NCBI GenBank assembly: GCA_026419785.1
Contig: JAODTK010005343.1
Coordinates: 186,001 to 250,000, forward strand
Length of the DNA stretch: 64,000 nucleotides
Source: Sclerodactyla briareus
Lineage: Eukaryota > Echinodermata > Holothuroidea > Dendrochirotida > Sclerodactylidae
Reading direction: 5' to 3'
This document shows positions 1 to 12,710 of this stretch, piece after piece. A program made the position numbers and the translations under genes. Under the pieces are notes generated by a model. That model saw nothing but the letters and a program-made list of their open reading frames with translations. It was not told the origin of the DNA and made no database searches. Each line of letters starts with the position of its first letter. Position 1 is the stretch's first letter.

Positions 1-562
1 GAAGTTGAGACTGGCACATGACGGGTTAGTTACCCTGACCGCCAATATCTGCGTCCCACACAGGGTATGACCTATAGGTTGTTATTCGCTTTATTAGTTT
101 AAAGACCTATATGATACTCCTAGTTAAATATGCCGAAAATGATTCAATAAGCGAGCTGATAGTTATAAGTTTTTTTTTTTTTTCATATTAAGAATAAATT
201 TCTATTAAAGAAGTGTCAATTTATGGCTGCATGAAGGGAAATTCAAGCACGTTGTTCACAAATTGATCTTGCGCATGTAATTTGTACCAGTCACTTGGAA
301 AACTGCCATGCTGGAATATATATGAAAGTATTTATTAATTAGAGGTATAAAAAACATTGTGTTTTGGAACCATCTTTGAATAATCTTTGGTTTTCTTTTC
401 GCAAGCACAATAGGGAGAGCAGGGTGTCATGACGTCAAAAGTAGACTTCCTGAACTAAGCACACGCACACGGCTGTATCCTAGTTCGTTTCGGCTTTGGC
501 TTCATTTTGGCCACGTAAAAGAAGATCGCTCTTTGCATGGTTGTCATGTTTCCTCTTTGCAG
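1..562. other. Non-coding flank, probably TRPC intron
   Basis: I see no supportable exon here. The segment holds a T run near 170-183 and AT-rich unique-looking DNA, and it ends in a pyrimidine-rich acceptor (tttcctctttgcag) that leads into the first TRPC exon. Because that exon starts inside a codon, at least one more coding exon should lie upstream, outside the window. Confidence 0.5.
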
Positions 563-677
563 TGCCGTGATGACTATTATAGACCACAAGGCAAAACTGA
601 CAGATACTCTACTGAGGGCGGTAGACGTTGACTTCGAAGAAGCTGTCATCGTCATCGTCGAGTATGCCAATAAACAG
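563..677 (+). CDS. TRPC-type channel exon, N-terminal ankyrin region
   Basis: This internal exon of 115 bases is bounded by a strong acceptor (tttcctctttgcag at 549-562) and a donor (CAG|GTACGT at 678). It encodes about 38 residues, including KLTDTLLRAVDVDFEEA. In TRPC channels the first N-terminal ankyrin-like repeats have the pattern 'lgdALL.Ai...v..ve.iL.h', which this matches in spacing and character. The exon begins with the last base of a codon and ends on a complete codon, so it joins in phase 0 to the exon at 4936. TRPC proteins are plasma-membrane non-selective cation channels gated downstream of phospholipase C; the ankyrin region packs in the cytosolic part of the tetramer. The assignment rests mainly on the two following exons, which are clearer. 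The short length leaves other ankyrin proteins possible. Confidence 0.65.
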
Positions 678-3600
678 GTACGTCAGATCTGTGAACCTAT
701 TCTCGTGGTAGACTGGAGCCCAAACCTGGGTATCACAGATTACTGAAAAGTGGTTAAAATCAAGTTTATGGGTGAGGAGAAAGGCGCTAGGACTACCTCA
801 ATCTTAAAGGTAGTGAGTGCCGTTGACCTCACGCTGAATATGTACTATACTGAATTGTCCTTCCTCATTGGACTGGATAGGATTATACTTTAGTTTAATT
901 GGCGCTTGACCTCTCACAAATAACACAGCATTTTTGAACGACTCATCACAGATGCATTTAACACTGTAATGTGGGTTTCGGATTGTAGCCCGCTGGTTTG
1001 TTTTAGACATATTAAGATCTGTGGGCCATAAACGCAGTGTGGCGATCGCATTCAAAATGAGGTTAGTGTACAACGAGGGGTATTCGTATTATTGGTTGCC
1101 CACTACAATATCTTGACTTGTAGTGAGCGTTAAAGGAATGCGAAGGCCTATGCCCCCCCCTACCTGTAAGTATTTAGAATGACATCCGTGTGAATATAGG
1201 ACGAGATAGACAGGTAATATGTCATTTGCCAACCACCAGTCTAATCCCCTTTTCTGATCAAAAATATCATTGCATTCGTTGAGTGATAAGCAGGTACTTG
1301 ACGTCATTCATACTTGAGAACTCCATTATGGACCACCTTCAAAACGCAATCCACGAAGCGGAAACCGTTTCCATATCTATTTGAATCTACGTTTTCACAT
1401 GTGTCAAGTTCACTACAAAATTGATATGAATGCATAATAAGGCCTCGACAAAACGTCAATTAAGCTAACAGTAAAATTTCAGCAATTCTTATTCTGTGAT
1501 TAGTTGGGTTGGAACTATTACAACGGGGAATACTCTATCGACGAAATACACAATTCATATCTTCATCAGCGTATCGCTCTATTGGCGTGGCGAGCTCGAG
1601 GTCTGCCTCAGATTGTAAGATGTGGGCTATTATATGAAGAGTGGACGCATACCGTACAATTCATTCATGGGAGATTCGCTGAAGATGCAAAATGTTGCCG
1701 ATGATAGTGGAAGATAGGCAGCAACAAGTGTTCCGCCACTGGCCACTGTACGCCACTGGCCATGGGAGCAGTTCACGGGAATCGAATTCAACAATTGTTA
1801 TTTACTCTTCAACAGTATGTGTTTATGTATCTGTCCATCATGGCAGCCTTTTGAACACTTTCCTCTAGATAGAACTCCCGTGATACACATGAGTGGAATT
1901 GAATTCTATCTAAGTGCAATTCGAGGGTAAACGTTGAAGCGGCTTGTTCATTTTGCAATTGTCCAAACGCTATGCACATTAGAGTCTTTCAATATATGGA
2001 ATAAAAATCATCTGGGGCGGTTGAAATAGCTAGGGTAATTCTTGTTATCATACAAGGTGAGGACGAGTGATGTACTTTTTTTTTCATCAAAAGTTTGGCA
2101 ATACATGGGATTCGCCTATTGACTAGTCAACCCAAGTTTCACTCAGCTCTTGAGGTTGCTGAATACTGCCACCTTTGGTTTAAATAGTTCACCGGGAGGG
2201 AAAACCGGAGGCGACCCAATCTTCATGATGCTTGTCGATAGGGGGAGCTACTTCGGGAACACAACACCTTTTCTGTATTGTACGGTTTGCAGTTGTCAGA
2301 AGAGATAGGCTAGTGGTAAGAATGGTTCCCCTACTGAAATCCGGTCAATGGCTGTAAAATTGATGCTACGACGTTTGCGACGAAATCTCGGAATCCACTG
2401 GCAAGACAGAGTTCCTGATGTTGAAGTAGAGCCGAGACATCCAGCGTTGAAGCACTGCTCGCAGCATCACAGCTTCGCTGGGCTGGACATGTGAGTCGTA
2501 TGCCTGATACTCGTCTCCCTAAGGCAGTTTTCTATGGAGAGCTCACTGAAGGAAAGAGGAAGCATGGTGGCCAAGAGCTCCACTTCAAGATGTGTTGGAA
2601 AGACAAATGAAGAACGCTGGCCATCACCAGCCACGTGGAAACAAGTTGGCACGGACCGGTGAGAGTGGAGAATGTCAATGAGAAAGTCAGTCCACAGTAT
2701 TGAGGAGAAACGACTGAAAAAAAATCAACGGAGCAGGGAAGAGACAAAATCCTGTATTTACTAGGCACGCATGCACTGCTTGAGGGCGAATTTGCTGTTC
2801 TCGCGCCGGCCTTTGCAGCCCACATGCGGGCTTGTTTCAACTAACTTTCTCGTCGCATAACAGTCATCATCGACATTCGATGGACAGCCGAAGGAGACAA
2901 TTGATGCACTGTGTGTATTTAACAGGAATGAGGAAGAACAACATGATTGAAATATTGTAATATGATAGCTATATCCCATGATCTATAAACGATCAATTGT
3001 CAACTAGTTCTTTTAGTTTACAGTGCTCATGTGAAACCTACCCTAACTTGCAGTTCCTAGTTCGCAGACCGATGGGTGGAATTTACGACCATTTGGTGAA
3101 CCTTGTGCATGCTGATAAGAATATGCTTGGGTATATTTTATTTAGTTGTCTCAGTATGGGGAGGAGGGCGTTCGCTATCCGCTCTTCGGAGGAATACCAG
3201 TACTGGTGTTGAACTGTTGGAACTGGGCACTCGGCCATCATATGCTGACCTGCGTGGCTAGGCATATTTCGACCCTCTTTCAAAAGGTTTGCTGCAAGTG
3301 GTCATAGAATAGGAAGGAAGAGAGAAATAATATTACTTAGAGAACCTCAAGTTGATGAGATATCCACCCCGCATTCTAATCGCCAGCAACTATTTGCAAC
3401 TAATATACTATATTGCTTGATTTGCTAAATTACACGCTATACTATCAACAGTAATTATTACTACATGTAAAACTCCACTCTTACCATGATTCACTTCGTA
3501 TGACCAGCAATACAATGATACATATCAAAAGCCTCACGCTACTGTACGGTTGTTCTAGTAAAACGTTATGCCCCACGCACTAGATTTTAGAACGGACTGC

Positions 3601-4935
3601 TCAGGAGTTTTTCTAGCAGCACTGCCTGTGCAGAACTTGAGTCAGGGGCTAAAGTTTCTCTGTGTGAAACCCAAGGCTCCCGTCCTCCCCCCCCCCCTTC
3701 CTCCAAGAAAAAAATTGTATCCACGATGTTCCTTCCCTTTTTCGCGAGCGAGAGGCTGTAGATTATGTCCACGGTATTCAGTGTCCGTTGTAAGAGGGAA
3801 AGGGGCCCGTAATTGGGATCCCTTTGACTGATCTGGACTTGATCAAGTTAAGCTCATTATGGGGAGTTCACAACCAAGCCTGAATTCTCATTTAGGTGAA
3901 AACACACACAAAAAAAACGTAGGGTTCTCATTCCATACATCCCAGGTATCGAATACGGTATATCGTCTCTACAACACACTCTATGTAAAATTCGAGCCGA
4001 TATGCTGTGGGACTATTGATTCTGCAAACCGAAACACGCCATGATTCGCCTGGTTTGCGAGACAACTTGAGCCTCTTGTGTGAATAATTATAGCAAAAAT
4101 GTGGGACAAGAAAGAGTATATTATATTATGTTTCAACTATCATGATTCAGGAGTCTCAGGGTATAATATGTGAATGCAGAATCCTGATGCACAATGGAAT
4201 TTATTTTGCGTGGTGTTACGCAAACGATTGCGTATGTACGGACAACATCGTTCAACAACGGCGTTGAATTGGTGCTCTCTTTTTCCACTATCCCAGGAGC
4301 TCTATCAACCTCGCTGATCTTGTTCCCCTGATACAAATCGTTTGTAGAGTATATTGTAGTTTTTGACACCTGAGTCATGATACTATGCTCTCTAAAGGAC
4401 ATTCACTCGAGTCGGTATATGTTCGTTAATTACGATCCCGTATCTTTAGGAAGAGAATTAAAAATATGCTTGGAAATATGAACATAATTACCAACAATCC
4501 TGCCCCTCTCCAAACTGTTCACTATTAGCATGCATTTGGTGATTTACTGCACAAAATATCCAGGCCTAGGTTCAATGTACTATTACCGTCAGTCACTCTG
4601 CCTAACAAGTATACATATTGTTTAGCATATATTCTGTTTAGCAGCCTTACTCATTCGACAGCCATGGGACTACATACCTGTAATAATGTGTGATAGAACG
4701 TTATGTGCCGTGAACCTGGGCGTAACTCAGCACCTAGGCTCTCGCTCAATAACCAGCCAACCATAGTATGAGAACAATGACAGGCCCTCACTGTTGCCAA
4801 TTATGATCAGTTTAGTTACTGGGGCGTAGGTTTTCCTGTGGTTTAATGAGGTTCCATCGTTTGTGTCCCTGGTTAACTACCCCCAGCGGTTTTAATAATT
4901 TTATTATTAGGGTATTATTGATGTTCCCTTCACAG
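678..4935 (+). other. TRPC intron
   Basis: This intron is bounded by the donor at 678 (GTACGT) and the acceptor at 4922-4935 (tgttcccttcacag). It contains a LINE 3' remnant at about 2340-2850, a short C run near 1154-1161 and another near 3689-3698. The other short open frames show no family signature, codon pattern or splice context that I could support. Confidence 0.6.
2340..2850 (+). mobile_element. Decayed non-LTR retrotransposon (LINE), 3' end of ORF2
   Basis: Read across two or three frames, this stretch spells the C-terminal end of an endonuclease/reverse-transcriptase polyprotein. It gives LGIHWQDRVPDVEV near 2390, then LRWAGHVSRMPDTRLPKA near 2475-2525, then GELTEGKRKHGGQ near 2540-2580. 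These are the standard tail motifs of the LINE proteins often labelled 'craniofacial development protein 2-like' in invertebrate genomes. At about 2770-2835 a broken Cys/His segment (GRICCSRAGL and Cys/His residues) matches the terminal zinc finger of the same proteins. There are several frame changes and stops and no catalytic RT domain, so this is a dead 5'-truncated copy inside a TRPC intron. Confidence 0.85.
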
Positions 4936-5049
4936 CCGCGAGCGGAGCGGGAAGCCATCTTGAAGTGTAAATGTGAGACCACCGACATACATCCTGACGT
5001 AACTCCAATAATCCGAGCTGCACAGAAGAATAACTTCACCCTAGTGAAG
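4936..5049 (+). CDS. TRPC-type channel exon, ankyrin repeat
   Basis: This exon of 114 bases (38 codons, phase 0 at both ends) lies between an acceptor (tgttcccttcacag) and a donor (GTGAAG|GTAGCG, a weak but usable GT). The residues DVTPIIRAAQKNN match the hallmark TRPC ankyrin sequence '(D/S)(P)D(I/V)TPI(I/M)LAAh...' found before the repeat that ends the ankyrin domain. A Cys-Lys-Cys lies just upstream. Splicing to the exon at 6049 keeps the frame and continues with ILHEVGLRVEEM, equivalent to the TRPC '(V)L(L)..G..I' helix. This is cytosolic, part of the N-terminal assembly domain. No in-frame stop occurs. Of all exons here, this one and the next are the best evidence for the family. Confidence 0.8.
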
Positions 5050-5465
5050 GTAGCGAACACTCTGAATAACCTTTGTATATATGATTTCAGTATTGTGGAT
5101 ACAAGTTGGGTAACATGCATTTTGGAAGGAAATCTGGATGTGAAAACTAATTCAATGTTTCTTTTCAGCCATCTTCATAAACGCAACTAATAGTACCTTT
5201 CAGCAACAAATTCAAGTCTGTGTATGCATATTCTCTCAAAAATGTGTCATTTTGATTTGTCATAAACATATATTTTCTTCTTATTCCCTTCATAAATGTG
5301 TGATAATCTGGGATGAAGTTGAATACAATCATATTATGTTAATACAATGACTCAACGAAAAAGTCAAATTGTGAGTTATGAAACACTTTATTGAATTTCA
5401 CTACAAGTGTAGGTTATCCCGTGTTCAGAATATGTCAAAAGCCGGAAAATATATAAAATCTGAAA

Positions 5466-5480
5466 TGGGGGGGGGGGGGG
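5466..5480. repeat. Oligo-G tract
   Basis: An uninterrupted G run lies in the TRPC intron. It is one of more than ten G or C homopolymers of ten or more bases in this window. Confidence 0.95.
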
Positions 5481-5706
5481 GATTTATAGGTTTGACGGCA
5501 TATTGGTCGATTCGCTCAGCTGAGAATTTCGGGATGGGTTACAAAGAATTACAACCCTGTTGAAATTGAAGTCCCTTATATTCACGTGGGGATTATAGAG
5601 TCTGGTAATAGTCAGAAGTCGAATATTATTGAGCATGGACAATCATTTGCCTACTGTGTATTCGACTGTCTGTATGTAAGTGTGTCGCGATATCTCTCTC
5701 TCTCTC

Positions 5707-5803
<97 letters not shown>

Positions 5804-5826
5804 AAGTAGTAGTAGTAGAAGTAGTT
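5707..5826. repeat. (TAG)n trinucleotide microsatellite
   Basis: About 38 nearly perfect TAG/GTA units, with a few AGA variants at the 3' end, follow a short TC-rich stretch at 5693-5706. It lies about 220 bases upstream of the TRPC exon at 6049. Confidence 0.97.
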
Positions 5827-6048
5827 TTGTTGTTGCGGGAGTGATGCTAGTAGTTGTGTATTTCAATCCGAATGTAAGTCAAGGTGGACTTATATTTATT
5901 GGCGGTTGTCTGTTATTCGTGAGATGGTTCTCTTTACCGCGTCCGAGTAATATCCTGATTCATTATCTCCAGTTTGTCCTTTGATTTGGGTGACTCGAGC
6001 CTAGGTAGACTTTCTTTTAAATTAAAGTTTAAACGTCGCTTTCCCTAG

Positions 6049-6343
6049 ATCTTACACGAGGTTGGTTTGAGGGTGGAGGAGATGGACAAAGAAGATCTTG
6101 AAGCCAACACCACCGACAGTCTTCAGAGGTCGGTGGGTACCCTAGAGCTATACAAGGCCCTCGCGAGCCCCGCGTACGTATGCTTCGAACCGTGACCCAA
6201 TAGGGCGGGCTTTTCATCTATCGATGCTACTGCGCAAACTCGCTCACATGGAGGTCGAGTTCAGCATCCCTTACCTGGAGCTGGCGAACGGGATGGAGCA
6301 GTACGCGGCAGATATCTTGTCTTGTGCTATGACTACGGAGGAG
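6049..6343 (+). CDS. TRPC-type channel exon: ankyrin end and TRP_2 linker region
   Basis: This is the clearest exon of the gene. It runs from an acceptor (cgctttccctag, 6037-6048) to a consensus donor (GAG|GTAAGT at 6344). The first 47 codons include GTLELYKALASPAY, matching the TRPC signature '(L)..Y+aLASPAY(l/i)'. The following frame holds DPIGRAFHLSMLLRKLAHME, then EQYAADILSCAMTTEE, matching 'sEDPi..Af.L...L..la..E.eFk..Y..L...c..fa..LLd.c.t.eE' of the TRP_2 linker helices. At 6190-6193 four bases stand where three are expected, which creates an in-frame TGA (6193-6195). Without that extra base the exon is exactly 98 codons, phase 0 to phase 0. Residues on both sides of the break remain family-like, so a recent mutation or an assembly indel is more likely than old decay. 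This is a TRPC family member; the subtype is not clear, with some resemblance to the TRPC3/6/7 'EEV' end. Confidence 0.85.
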
Positions 6344-6714
6344 GTAAGTAATACGTAAATTGGAAGGAAACCGTCACTTATCCATCGTGAGTACGACTGG
6401 AGTAAGATATTATCTTCTCCGGGTTTGTTTTGACCCTGATGGGTATTGCCAGCAAGTGCTGCCCTGCCTACATGGGTAGCGATAAAATGAGGACAAAGTA
6501 CAGGTACGCAAGCATTAGTGTAACGATTTTCCATAATTAGTGATGCGACTTGAAATTTAGAATTCTACAATCCTAACTATCTCTTATTGCAAATTCGCTG
6601 TTCTGATTGGGATTGGTCTAACTGGCTAGCTCGAGCCATCTTTTATTTTTGCATTCTACAACTCCCAGCTATCTACTAATGCTAATGCATCGTGGTAAAA
6701 CGCTGTAGATTGGA

Positions 6715-6857
6715 CATTCGGAAATATTTTTTATCTCGCAGAGAGTTATTAATGATTGGGATAGCCTTCCTGAAGATGTTGTTCTGCCTAAGAGTGTGAA
6801 TGCGTTCAAGAACAGTCTTGATTTATTTTTCAAGAATTGTGGGCGAATTCTTTAGGC
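6715..6857 (+). mobile_element. LINE reverse transcriptase C-terminal remnant
   Basis: With one frame change near 6738 this reads RKYFLS, then QRVINDWDSLPEDVVLP, then SVNAFKNSLD, and stops with TAG at 6853-6855. This is the standard last segment of jockey/CR1-type LINE ORF2 proteins ('R..fF..RVin.WNsLP..vv.a.svn.FK..LD'). Only the last ~45 codons remain, so this is a 5'-truncated dead copy. Confidence 0.8.
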
Positions 6858-9800
6858 ATCTGGGTTGTTCTTCTCTTTTTGGATGTTTTTAATTCAGGGT
6901 CTCTCATGAGGATTTTGTTCTTCATGGCTATCCATAATCTTTCTCTTCAATAACGAACATCCGGTCAGAGAAACTCTACAATCAAATGGTTGCTTTTTTT
7001 GACAGTTGCTTGTGGTGGAACTACCACCGTCGAAGTTGCTCGGAGGCGTCTGATTTTATGATTGAGTTACTCTGACCAGCTGCTAGTTATTTTAGCGCGA
7101 TTGTGTGTGCATTATATCGGGAATAATAGTCGATATTCCAAATTCAGCTGAGTACTCGCCTCGTTCATTGTTTATCTGAATTTGGAGACGATACTGCCTA
7201 TAGCACGATCAAAGTCGTTAATTAAGAAACAAAAAATATATCTAGAGATATGTGGAGATATTAGAAACTAATTTCTAGAAAAATTAATTCGGCTGAGCAA
7301 TTCTTCGGCTAGTCCGTTTTTTTTAATATTTTTTATTCTTTTATTTGTCTCCACAGCTGTTCATTACCCGATGAGAGTCGCAAAATAGCGCTTCATTTCA
7401 CGAATGAAAGTCAGCATTATCTGAATACCTCATTATCTCATCTGTTATATTCGTAGTATAGTAACTCGACAATCAAATAGTTACTGGACCTTCGAATCAA
7501 GCAATGTCGAACGTACTGATCACTTCAAAGTCGCGTTTACTCAGTCAGACCATGGAACTATTATACTAAACGGAGAGGCGATGGTAGGCAAATGCATGTA
7601 TAACTATTTGTACAGAAGGAAATAGTGTCCCCGAGCTATTTACACACCGAATGACAAGCAATTGCATCCGTATGTGACCATTGTAACAGAAACACGCAGT
7701 TCTTGTTACTCTGAATTTAGAAAGCAGGGACTCTGCGAAGAAATTAGGTATAGAGCAACATGAATGTGGAGAGTGCCTGTATATGTGCATGTAATATCAA
7801 CGCAATCGCATTCCAGCATACGCGTGGGGGACATTTTTGCATCTAGGCTATAGGTGAGGCGGTTGATGTCAAAAATCGGTTGCACATGCCACGCAGTTAC
7901 AATGACTACGACTCATGCCTATTGTTATCTCTTTTCTACATAGTAGCATCAATCCAGTATATGGGCATTTACGCTGGATTGCAGGGCCTACTGTCAGACC
8001 AGAACAAAATGTGAACATCGAATGCGCGCATCACTGGATTATTCGGTCTAGTCGTTAGCCAACTACCCATGTTTTGATTCAAACGCGAATGCCGTCTGAC
8101 GGAGCTTTGCACACGTAGTACGTATTTACGTATGCTGTTTCACAGTTACTTGCGATTGAACTACTAAACGGGAAAGTTGCCCGCCCTGCGCTCACATGAT
8201 GTTCAGAGATATATTTAGAAATAAAAGTAACTAATTTTTCGATTTTTACCAAATGTTTGCTGGGACCCCATTCGTGATGTTTTGTCTGTTTTATCACCCA
8301 CGTGTTTACGAGATCAGAGCTAGTTATCATCTGCCGGAGGCGACTGGCTTCGCTCCATCCGTTGGTTCACTATTGCTTCATGGACGGCTAAAAGCGGTTT
8401 TACAGCTGTTTTTTTTTTTCTCTCGTGTGTCTTTTTCCAGTCCGATGCTCAGCTGCACTTCTCTATATACGCTATTCTCATTGTGTTGTGTTACGGAACG
8501 ACATCGAACCCTGTTCCCATTATACCATTATATGGACAATTGAGCTATGCCATCGGTCATCTGTGACGATCCAATGAGATGTTTGCTCTCCTGGGTTAGT
8601 TAATCCAGCAAGTAATTGAGAACGTTCTGTTTCTCCCAGGCAAAATACGAGTGCGGGTGTCCTAATTGCCTGCAAGGCCCGATTCCTACAATTTAGTGTG
8701 AAACCAACCGTAGGCCTTGAAATGAGCAACATTACGGAGGCTCCCCAAATAGAAGGGCTTCTCGCGGAGTCTCACCATAAAAGGTTGAACAGCTCCTACA
8801 CTTTATGACTTCCCTCATGATATTCAACTGCTCCGCAAGTAGATTGAATGTGAAAAGACTCGTTTATTCTTGATATATCTGTTGATAGAAACGTCAAACA
8901 CTTTGCGTTTGAATCATTGGAGAAACCTTGCAAATCCAAAGGACCATAAAAAAAAGGATCTATTCAATAATTTGAATTTGACAGCTGGAGAGTTTATATT
9001 TGATTGATCCAACAATCCAAAATATTTGACGTAAATGCTGGTGAAAATAGCGTGTTAAAAGCTCGAAATGGACAGTCTTTCAGAGCGACGCATGTACATC
9101 AAACCCATGAATGCAACGTACAGTTAGTAAACTGTGAGGCGTGGAAAGATGACAGCAATTTTGCATTGTGATTGTGATTATTGTAGATCGTTAAAATCAG
9201 TTGCACTGGGAGGAGTAATCACAGTCTCCCAAAACGCGTTAGGGTGCAATAGATGAGTACCACCTATTGAAAGTCACCGTGAGGTATTTTAGGCTCTAAG
9301 ACCAGTGTAGCTCACTGCATGGCGCACAGCGATGGTAGCTACACTTCTTCTCGATTTTCCCCCAAGCTGATTCAACAGTATCAAGCGGGTCCATATATCA
9401 GATAGCCTACATAGAACACGGAATAGGCATGCGCTCCTAAATCGGTGTTAACGGATTCAAACAGATTTGGCCGAGCACTTCCCATGGCATTCAGTCGGAG
9501 CCTGGCTCGTATGCGGACTTCTAGCACCATGCCAACACAGTGTTGTTTTCGGGGTACTTTCTAAAAATGTTCATTCGAGTTCTGAAAGTGATGATATAGT
9601 GTTTAGCAATTTGTGTATCCCTGAACACTATCCAGGAGGATAGGCTACAGAATAACCTTAGTTTGCTGAAGTAACGTATCTAACATACCAGTAAGTGAGC
9701 TAACCTGGGGAAAAACAATATTTCAGCATCAACGTGTATTCCCTGCTCATATTAAGTTACTCACCATGCGTGAAATTCAGCCGAAATGATGATGGCCTAA

Positions 9801-9950
9801 ATCAAATGCTAGGATGCAATAACGAAAAAAAATTACCGTAGAAGGTCATCTCTGTACGTTGACCAATTCTGTTTGGACCCAGTGAAAGCTATTGTCCAGC
9901 CTCTAAGTGATTACACTTTGAACCCTCTAAATAAAATACTAAGTTCCAGT

Positions 9951-9962
9951 CATTTTTTTTTT
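9951..9962. repeat. Oligo-T tract in featureless intron DNA
   Basis: A short T run stands in otherwise unique-looking sequence. Nothing else in 8740-10640 looks like a gene, an RNA or a repeat that I recognise. Confidence 0.7.
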
Positions 9963-11290
9963 TGTTTTAATTTTGCAACCCCTCTGCAATATAATAAAAA
10001 ATAAGAGAGAAAATGTGTCCAAATCAAATGCAGAGAAGGCGCTGATGCTAGTTTCGAGCATGTGTACTGCTGCCGATACCTCCTTAAACGTTGCTGATTG
10101 TTTTCAAATTGGAAAGTTAAAATGAATAATTTATCCCACTATGGTCATTTGGCTTTCATTCCAAAGAAAAAGCAGAAAAAAAAAAACAGGAAACAGAGGT
10201 AAGGAGTAATTTTCGTTTATAGGCCGATGCCTTACCTCGGTCTGGAGAAGGAGATGATTGACGTTACCCTTCTCGGCTGATTTAACGTCGATAAACATTC
10301 TGCTCAAAACAACAATCAGATGCACGAAAAACGTTTGCATCACGGCAATTGATCCATCGAATATCTTTATTATGATGCAATTTAAGAGCCAGATCCTGTA
10401 ACTACTAGACCAATTTGTACAAGGGGGTGATATATGACCATTCAGTATTCCCTCACATTTTGCTATGTTGATAGATGAACTAAATAGACGCAAAAATTGC
10501 GTTTTCATCAGAAATGCTGCTCCTGTTAAAAAAATACAGCTGCGTATAGGGCCTGGTCATGGTGGTTAATAAGTGGCAGGTGGAAAACAGGAACTTTTGT
10601 CACCTAATATCTTGTTGCGCTCACGATAAGCCACTCTGATCCAATGGTTATGAATATATGGGTAGGGTTGTTCCAAAAAAATGACATTTTTTTTTCAAGG
10701 CGAAGAGGCGCGCTGCACATAGGTAGTGCTAAAATCACTATTTTTTGTATTTTCGACCATGTTAGAGGCCCTCTTCAATGCGCGCTATAAGAGGCCTCTT
10801 GTTGGCAAGACTTTCGAACATTGAGCCATAATCTTTCGAAAAAGGAAAAATGGCGGAGGTAAATGAGAGCTGCTTGAAAATAGCGGACGCTTGTTTTAAG
10901 TAAAAACTGTCAGTTTGGGCAATTTTCGTTGTCTCAATGCCCCCTCTATTAAAAAGTCAGTGATACGTTCATTGGTTCCTCTATATCTGGGCTACCACTG
11001 ATGTGTTTTTGTGTTTAATTTAAACTTTCTGCGCGAAATTATCGACTTTTTTTCTGAAAAAATCGACCCAGTCATTTTCAACAGCGATAGCCAAGATATA
11101 GAGAAACACAACAAACAAAGTTTCATCGAATTTCATAGATGACGCCCTATATTTTCAAGCGCCTCCATTTTGTTCAAAAGAAAGTGCCCCCATGTGTCCA
11201 AAAACATGAATGAGCAAGGTTTTCTGAGTATGAGGGTGCAGGGACTGGGAGGGCCTCAGACATGGTCAAAAATGCAAGAAGTATGATTCA

Positions 11291-12690
11291 GAGTTCCACC
11301 TATCAGCAGCGCCCTCAGCTCGCCTCGACAAAAAGGCATTTCTGGGAACAGCCTTACCCAAATATTATATTCCATGAGAGCGAAGAGGTTCATTGAGGGC
11401 GCATTAGAATATTTAGAGGACAATATCCGGTTTTGAGCCGACCACGTTTTGGTCACCTCGACCCATGCCCCTACACATTGACCGATGCATTATTGCTGAT
11501 AAAACGTGATTTCAGTCAGTTCATGATATATACATCGACTCCAAAACATTGGATGGAACATTGAACGGGTATATATCACGCCTAGTTGAAATTTATGAGA
11601 AAGGGCTCTTACACCCTGTTCATGAGTTCCTCGATATTTATGGTCGTTTTATCTATCATATAGTTCAATCCTCCTATATATATATTAAATAAATAAAAGG
11701 ACAAAACTTCTCCATCGGAAAACAGCGATTGTGACATTAGTCTGGCGTTAAGACGATTCTTGTCTCCGCGCTTCTTGAAGCTGGATTGTTCTTATCTGTT
11801 GCACAAAAATATATGCAGCCCGACTGACTGAAAATAATGGTTCTTGTCCAATTACCAAAATGGGGCGTGGTAATGTGAGAAGAATTCCGTAGATAGTAAG
11901 GCGCTTATGTCAGATGCATCATAAAAAATACAATACAATGAAATGTGTTATGAACTGTCGTACAGAATTCGAACGAAAGAAAACAATAACAAGACATTAT
12001 AACAGTAATCAAGCATGTAGTAAGTCGTTGAGTGTACGCAATGGCAGTTGGAGGAGCTATTCACAGCGCACGCTCGCGGCTTGAATTGACTTATAGTACC
12101 TCCCGGAAGGAAATTAATGATGAATTGTAAACCGCTTAAACAGCAATCCTAGATGTCATGTTTGGTAGCAGCGTTAAGGTCCATCACTCACGAGACTTAG
12201 TTGAATATCCGGAGCGGGGGGTGTTCCCTATTGTGATTGGCTTGCCCCAGCACGCGAGGTAAATCGTGATGATCATGATATGTTATTTCCCCCACTGTTA
12301 GGAAGCAATCGATCTTTACTATACTGGTCTGGGCATCCTTAGTTACACTATTGTGGTATAATTCCACCCTATTGTATCTTGTTGTCTCATTGAGCTCGTT
12401 GTCACATGACGTCGGATTGGACTTAATTTTAACGGTCCATGCCAAACAAAGTCTTGAAAACATTATTGTGCTTGAACGCAACAGGCCGACATTTATAGAT
12501 GAATTCATGTTCTCGTTTTATAACTGACGCGTGAGACAGTGACCCCAGCAGTACGGCGGTTGTTACTCTTACAAGCGTCACGGGTGTTTCCTATTGAACC
12601 AACGCGGCAAAGTTGTCAAAAAGTTCGCCTGACTCGGACTGAGGAGGCACCATATATGCAGTGTTACGTGTAACAGTCAGTAAGTGAGAG
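11291..12690 (+). repeat. Imperfect direct duplication, copy A
   Basis: 11291-11645 (starting with gagttccacctatcagcag) and 12265-12685 recur in the same order at 12711-13070 and 13145-13545. Copy A has roughly 530 bases that copy B lacks (most of 11650-12000 and 12020-12265), although both copies share a short 'cagtaatcaagcat' island (12004 and 13108). I see no coding signal in either copy. Confidence 0.85.
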
Positions 12691-12710
12691 TAGTAAAAGT
12701 AGTAATTTAG

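Larger units (their letters stand above)
5050..6048 (+). other. TRPC intron with microsatellite
   Basis: A one-kilobase intron runs between two well-supported exons. It carries a G run (5466-5480) and a long TAG/GTA trinucleotide tract (5707-5826). The serine-rich or leucine-rich 'proteins' that can be read through this tract are artefacts of the repeat. Confidence 0.75.

Noticed and set aside
5586-5984. 132-codon open frame with a poly-serine core
   Set aside because: It is produced by the TAG/AGT trinucleotide repeat; the opposite strand gives poly-leucine. It lies in the intron between two TRPC exons.
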